From: CAYNJG01 sp965216885
Lineage (GTDB): Bacteria; Planctomycetota; Planctomycetia; Pirellulales; Pirellulaceae
Direction of reading: 5' to 3'
Assembly (NCBI GenBank): GCA_965216885.1
Contig: OZ244209.1
Span: 5,208,001-5,272,000 of the forward strand
DNA: 64,000 nt
Positions 60,247-64,000 of this stretch are shown piece by piece (the stretch's first letter is position 1; the number at the start of each line of letters is the position of its first letter). The notes beneath the pieces are model-generated. The model was not told the DNA's origin and made no database searches. It saw only the letters and a list, made by a program, of their open reading frames with translations. Position numbers and translations under genes: made by a program.

Positions 60247-63069
60247 GTGTCGACTTTCAAGCAAATCAAGACCCTGACGACATTCGCAGTGTTGGCACTC
60301 ATGTTTGCCTCCGGATGCAATCGGGCATTCTATCGTGAGCAGGCCGACCAGGACGTCGCCTGCATGGTCGCGGAGAAATCCACGGACCCACAGTGGGCGC
60401 TGCCAAACTTCAACGTCAACGTTGATCCGCGTAGTCGATACTACGATCCGTACGACCCGGACGCGCCGCCGATGCCGCCGGACGACCCGGAATTGCACAA
60501 GTTCATGCACTGCGTGGACGGCAAGAAGGGTTGGCCGAAATGGCATCAGAACGGTGACCGTCAATTGCTGGAGAATCCGGCATGGCGAGACCGTCTGGGC
60601 GAGTACGCGAACATCAATGAGAAGGGGGAACTGGTCCTCACGCTGGATTCGGCATTGCAGATTGCGTACATCAACTCGCCGGGCTACCAGGAGACAGTGG
60701 AAGAGATCTATCTGTCGGCACTTGACGTGACGACGGAACGCTTCCGTTTCCAGACGCAGTTTTTCGGTGGCACGGATTCGACGTTCGGACACATCGGTCG
60801 ACTTCGAAATGGCGTCGAGTCCAATACGCTCACGCAAGACACAACCCTTTCGCTCAGCAAGCGATTTGCCACGGCCGGCGAATTGGTTGTCGGCATTGCG
60901 AATCAGTTCGTATGGCAATTCGCTGGCCCGGACACCGGCTCGGTACTGTCGCTCCTGAACTGGAGTCTTGTGCAGCCGCTGCTGCGTGGTGCTGGCCGGG
61001 ATGTGGCTCTGGAAACACTGACAATCGTCGAACGAGCATTGCTGGCCAACCTGCGAGCTTTCGCACAGTACCGTCAGGGCTTCTTCACGGGGATCGCCAT
61101 TGGTGATTCGTCCGTTGCCGGTCCACGACGTCGTGGTGGTTTCTTTGGCGGCACGGGCCTGAGTGGCTTTACCGGTCAGGGATCGGGCGGTTTCGGTGGC
61201 GTTGGAGCCTCCGGTGGTCTTGGTCGTGGCTTTGGTGGCGGCGGCGGTGGTGCGGGTGCAGCCGGTGCAGGTTTTGCTGGTGGTGGAGCGGCGAGTGTCG
61301 GTGGTTACCTTGGTTTGTTGCAAACGATGCAGGAAATTGAAAACAGCCGAACGAGCCTCGAGCTACAGCTTCGAACGCTCAGTCTGCTGGAATCGAACCT
61401 CGACGGCGGCGTGATTGACCTGACGCAAGTGGATCAGTTCCGCCAAAGTATTGAAACCCAACGAGCCACACTGTTGCAGGCTCAGAATGGACTGAAAGAC
61501 CAGCTGGAGGGCTTCAAGATTTCGGCTCTGGGTCTTCCACCAGATATTCCCATGACGCTGGACGACGCGATGATTCGTCCGTTTCAGTTGATCGAGGATG
61601 AAACCAACAAGCTACAGGATGACATTGCCGATCAGCAAATCATGCTTGGCGAGCTTACGTCGCCGGACGAGGAGAGCATCCTGTCGGCACTGCAAGCAGC
61701 CGCTACGTTGACGGGAGACTTCGAAGCATCCTTCGTGACGATCGAAGCCAACCTGCAAGGCCTTGAAGCGGCGAGTGCCCAGCGTGAAAAATCGCTCTCG
61801 CCTGAAGAGATCGACATGTTCCGGCGGGACAAGGAAGAGCTTTATTCGACGCTCCAATCGCTTCGTGATCGCATGAACACTCTGACCGAGAGTCGAATTG
61901 CAATCGAAGCGAACGCTGCCGGTGATCGTGATACGGCGGACCGCCTGGTCGTCTGGCTGCGTGACATGCTGGGTGTTGCCCAGGAGATGTCGCTGGTGCA
62001 GGCCCGCTCGAAGCTGGAGTCGGTCGCTGTCGATCCAATTGACATGGATGCGGATAGGGCTTTCGACATTGCTCTCGCAAATCGCTTCGACATCATGAAC
62101 AACCGGGCTTCCCTGGTCGACACCTGGCGACTGATTCAGTTCAACGCCGATGCATTGCAATCGAACGTGGAGATCTTCTTCAGCGGTGACATGCAAACCA
62201 CGGGCGCCAACCCGGTGAAGTTCCGGGCACCGACAACTTCGATGCAAGCTGGTATTCGCTTCGACGCTCCCTTCACACGACTGGTGGAGCGGAACAACTA
62301 TCGTCAGCAGTTGATCGAATACCAACGTGCCCGTCGCGACCTGATCCAGAACTACGACGGTGTCTACTTTGGACTTCGCTCGCGACTGCGAAACCTGCAG
62401 CAGCTTCGCGTGAACCTGGAGATTCAGCGTCGAGCGGCCGTGATCGCCATTCGACGTGTGGATCTGACTCGTGAAACGCTGAACGAACCGCAACCTCCCG
62501 CGCAGCCTGGCCAACCCGCCTCGACGCTGGGACCAACGGCTGCTCAAAACCTGCTGACTTCCCTGACGGACCTGCGTAACACGCAGAATAACTTCCAGAG
62601 TGTCTATCTGAGTTACTATGCAAACCGCATGCTACTCGCTCGAGACCTTGGCACGATGCGACTGGACTCGCAGGGCCGCTGGATCGATGGACCGCTGGAA
62701 GGGTTTGAGACCAGCGAACTGGGAGCCATGTGCATGGGTGTCGATTCGCTGGAAGAGGAAATGCCTCTCGTGCCACCCGCTTTGCCGGCGGAGTTGCAGG
62801 AGATCATTGTCGATCCCAACGGAGCGACCATGCAGACAGGATCGACATCGGTCGAATATGCACCGTCTGATGTTCCAACCGAGTATCGCTCGGGCAATTT
62901 CGATGGCCCCATCATCGACAGCCCCGTGCCGCCCGCCCCGATTCAGGGTGTTCAAAACACTCGCGGTGACTCGATCCTTGATTCCGTCCGCAGCGAAATC
63001 ATGGCGCCCTTCAGCAACGTCTCCCTCAAGCAGCCGCTGAGACGATGGCGTCGTGGTGGGAACGACTAG
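60247..63069 (+). CDS. TolC-family outer-membrane efflux lipoprotein
   Basis: A 940-residue protein, about twice the usual TolC length. It has a lipoprotein signal with lipobox FASGC (cysteine near residue 22). Long helical segments and short strand blocks repeat twice in the TolC pattern: ELVLTLDSALQIAYINSPGY (~135), then NRFDIMNNRASLVDTWRLIQ (~617) and LRNLQQLRVNLEIQRRAAV further on. A glycine-rich stretch (~293-355) interrupts the first helical hairpin and a coiled-coil block (~360-590) lengthens it. TolC proteins form outer-membrane export channels; an HlyD-type adaptor gene follows. A clear terminator comes after the stop, so the adaptor has its own promoter. Confidence 0.82.
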   Translation: MSTFKQIKTLTTFAVLALMFASGCNRAFYREQADQDVACMVAEKSTDPQWALPNFNVNVDPRSRYYDPYDPDAPPMPPDDPELHKFMHCVDGKKGWPKWHQNGDRQLLENPAWRDRLGEYANINEKGELVLTLDSALQIAYINSPGYQETVEEIYLSALDVTTERFRFQTQFFGGTDSTFGHIGRLRNGVESNTLTQDTTLSLSKRFATAGELVVGIANQFVWQFAGPDTGSVLSLLNWSLVQPLLRGAGRDVALETLTIVERALLANLRAFAQYRQGFFTGIAIGDSSVAGPRRRGGFFGGTGLSGFTGQGSGGFGGVGASGGLGRGFGGGGGGAGAAGAGFAGGGAASVGGYLGLLQTMQEIENSRTSLELQLRTLSLLESNLDGGVIDLTQVDQFRQSIETQRATLLQAQNGLKDQLEGFKISALGLPPDIPMTLDDAMIRPFQLIEDETNKLQDDIADQQIMLGELTSPDEESILSALQAAATLTGDFEASFVTIEANLQGLEAASAQREKSLSPEEIDMFRRDKEELYSTLQSLRDRMNTLTESRIAIEANAAGDRDTADRLVVWLRDMLGVAQEMSLVQARSKLESVAVDPIDMDADRAFDIALANRFDIMNNRASLVDTWRLIQFNADALQSNVEIFFSGDMQTTGANPVKFRAPTTSMQAGIRFDAPFTRLVERNNYRQQLIEYQRARRDLIQNYDGVYFGLRSRLRNLQQLRVNLEIQRRAAVIAIRRVDLTRETLNEPQPPAQPGQPASTLGPTAAQNLLTSLTDLRNTQNNFQSVYLSYYANRMLLARDLGTMRLDSQGRWIDGPLEGFETSELGAMCMGVDSLEEEMPLVPPALPAELQEIIVDPNGATMQTGSTSVEYAPSDVPTEYRSGNFDGPIIDSPVPPAPIQGVQNTRGDSILDSVRSEIMAPFSNVSLKQPLRRWRRGGND

Positions 63070-63108
63070 ACTCCACTGTTGAAAACATCCCACGGACCCC
63101 GGTCCGGT

Positions 63109-63140
63109 AAAAGCCCTGCGAGTCATTCGCGGGGCTTTTT
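63109..63140 (+). terminator. intrinsic terminator after the TolC-like gene
   Basis: A 12-bp stem AAAAGCCCTGCG/CGCGGGGCTTTT with one G-U pair and a 7-base loop ends in a T run (63136-63140). It lies 40 bases after the stop codon. Confidence 0.93.
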
Positions 63141-63247
63141 GCGTGAAGACCTGGATGTTCTCATTTCTTGGCACTGGAAACGGGGCAAAGGCCTACGTGA
63201 TTACGGGGCTCCACAGGCAGTAAGGTTGCCCTCCACTGTGACAGCCG

Positions 63248-63290
63248 GGAGAAATCCCGCGGCAAACGAGTGGGTACTGTGGATTTCTCC
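63248..63290. promoter_or_regulatory. candidate operator dyad before the adaptor gene
   Basis: Perfect 10-base inverted repeats GGAGAAATCC (63248-63257) and GGATTTCTCC (63281-63290), with a 23-base spacer, lie 44 bases before a TATAAT -10-like hexamer. The position fits a regulator site for the HlyD-type gene. A looser transcript hairpin is possible. Confidence 0.4.
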
Positions 63291-63333
63291 GCAACACGTA
63301 CGTTTCAGGAGAGGTAGTTATGTTGGTGGCGTC

Positions 63334-63339
63334 TATAAT
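63334..63339 (+). promoter_or_regulatory. possible -10 box (TATAAT)
   Basis: An exact TATAAT 73 bases before the adaptor ATG. No good -35 hexamer sits 16-18 bases upstream, so an activator may be needed if this is a promoter. Confidence 0.35.
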
Positions 63340-63411
63340 GCTGCGACCGCATTTTTACTGCCGAGTCGCCCCTCGCCGCCTCGCCCACTGTTCACCCCTG
63401 TGGACCGTCCT

Positions 63412-64000
63412 ATGTCTACCGCTTCGAACTCGCAATCCGGATCCAGCCTACCTTGGATCTTTCTCCTGCTTGGAACTCTCGCGATACTGGCTGTGGGGAT
63501 CGTGGCTTACCCGATGCTCGCGGGCAGTGGGAAGAGCGACGTTACCAACGTGCTAACCCATGAGGTCATCAACGATGACCTGTTGATCACGGTGACCGAA
63601 GAAGGCAACGTCGAAAGTGCGAGCAACGTCGAAGTGAAATGCGCGGTCGCTGGCGGCTCGTCGATTCTGTGGATCGTCGAAGACGGAAAGCAAGTGAAGC
63701 AGGGCGAGAAGCTGGTGGAGATGGATTCCTCCGCGTTGGAAGACCAGATCAATACACAGCGTATTGCCTACGAAAAAGCTCGCTCGACGAAGATCCAATC
63801 CGAGAAGAACTTTGCGGTCGCGAAGATTTCTGTCACGGAATACCTCGAGGGAACCTACAAACAGGCCCTCCAGGACGCGGACGCACTTATCACCATCGCG
63901 GAAGAGAATCTGCGTGCGGCGAAGAACTCACTTGAACACTCGCAGAAGATGTTTCGCAAGGGCTACGTGAGCGAGCTGGACATGGAGGGTGCCCGTTTCG
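63412..64000 (+). CDS. HlyD/RND-type periplasmic adaptor protein (partial, N-terminal)
   Basis: The first 196 codons of a gene that runs off the right edge. It has a short polar start, an N-terminal membrane anchor (LPWIFLLLGTLAILAVGIVA, residues 13-32), a beta strand region (LLITVTEEGNVESASNVEVK), the lipoyl-like IVEDGKQVKQGEKLVEMDSS motif, and a long helical hairpin start (ALEDQINTQRIAYEKA). These match membrane-fusion adaptors of RND, MacA or type I systems. Together with the TolC-like gene upstream it suggests a tripartite efflux or secretion system whose transporter gene should follow outside the window. Confidence 0.85.
   Translation, partial: MSTASNSQSGSSLPWIFLLLGTLAILAVGIVAYPMLAGSGKSDVTNVLTHEVINDDLLITVTEEGNVESASNVEVKCAVAGGSSILWIVEDGKQVKQGEKLVEMDSSALEDQINTQRIAYEKARSTKIQSEKNFAVAKISVTEYLEGTYKQALQDADALITIAEENLRAAKNSLEHSQKMFRKGYVSELDMEGARF

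Overview
The window looks like a stretch of chromosome from a planctomycete of the Rhodopirellula/Pirellulales type. The signs are a DUF1559 pseudopilin-like protein, an S1 sulfatase, a paired DUF1592-type cytochrome and DUF1552 protein, two PEP-CTERM proteins, a dockerin-like GDxNxDG ending, PQQ-propeller proteins, a RYSLRTFL-type leucine-rich-repeat protein and many long antisense ORFs typical of moderately high GC DNA. The assignment is inferred from gene content; no 16S gene is present.

Layout. 1-10.6 kb: end of a GH26-like hydrolase, bidirectional terminator, DUF1559 protein, a tiny CxxC protein coupled to hemP, VanZ-like protein, threonine aldolase, di-heme cytochrome, thiC, an Npt/MFS-like permease, a CvpA-like protein and a small membrane protein. 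10.6-23.3 kb: SDR oxidoreductase, membrane protein, sulfatase, SUMF1-fold PEP-CTERM protein, alpha/beta hydrolase, ABC exporter, lactonase, BON protein, cysC and an acyl-CoA dehydrogenase-like protein. 23.5-32.4 kb: glycogen phosphorylase, a 209-bp tandem repeat block, a large secreted protein, an HD phosphohydrolase, purB, a small membrane protein and a PEP-CTERM protein. 32.5-38.2 kb: recG, an RmlB/RmlC-like fusion, a YhaM-like OB-HD nuclease and an HNH protein. 38.4-46.1 kb: the DUF1552/DUF1592 pair, a membrane protein, an LRR protein and an unknown conserved protein. 46.2-49.2 kb: a BlaI repressor overlapping an M56 (BlaR1-like) peptidase whose C-terminus looks secretin-like. 49.2-51.95 kb: no protein genes; imperfect tandem repeats and an array of seven minus-strand tRNA genes, some of them atypical. 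51.96-64 kb: a 1187-residue secreted propeller protein with an embedded methyltransferase-like domain, a GT2-methyltransferase fusion, RNase R, a TolC-like outer-membrane lipoprotein and the start of an HlyD-type adaptor.

How parts fit. Polysaccharide and sulfated-glycan use is suggested by the GH26 end and the sulfatase, with CysC on the sulfur-assimilation side. Surface assembly is suggested by the PEP-CTERM proteins, the sugar-nucleotide fusion, the GT2 fusion and the TolC/HlyD export pair. BlaI plus M56 forms a protease-relieved repression switch. Most other genes are housekeeping (thiC, purB, recG, rnr, glgP).

The most unusual material is the tRNA/repeat block, the M56-secretin-like fusion, the propeller-methyltransferase-propeller protein, and a 91-bp repeat pair, one copy of which overlaps the 5' end of the sulfatase gene.
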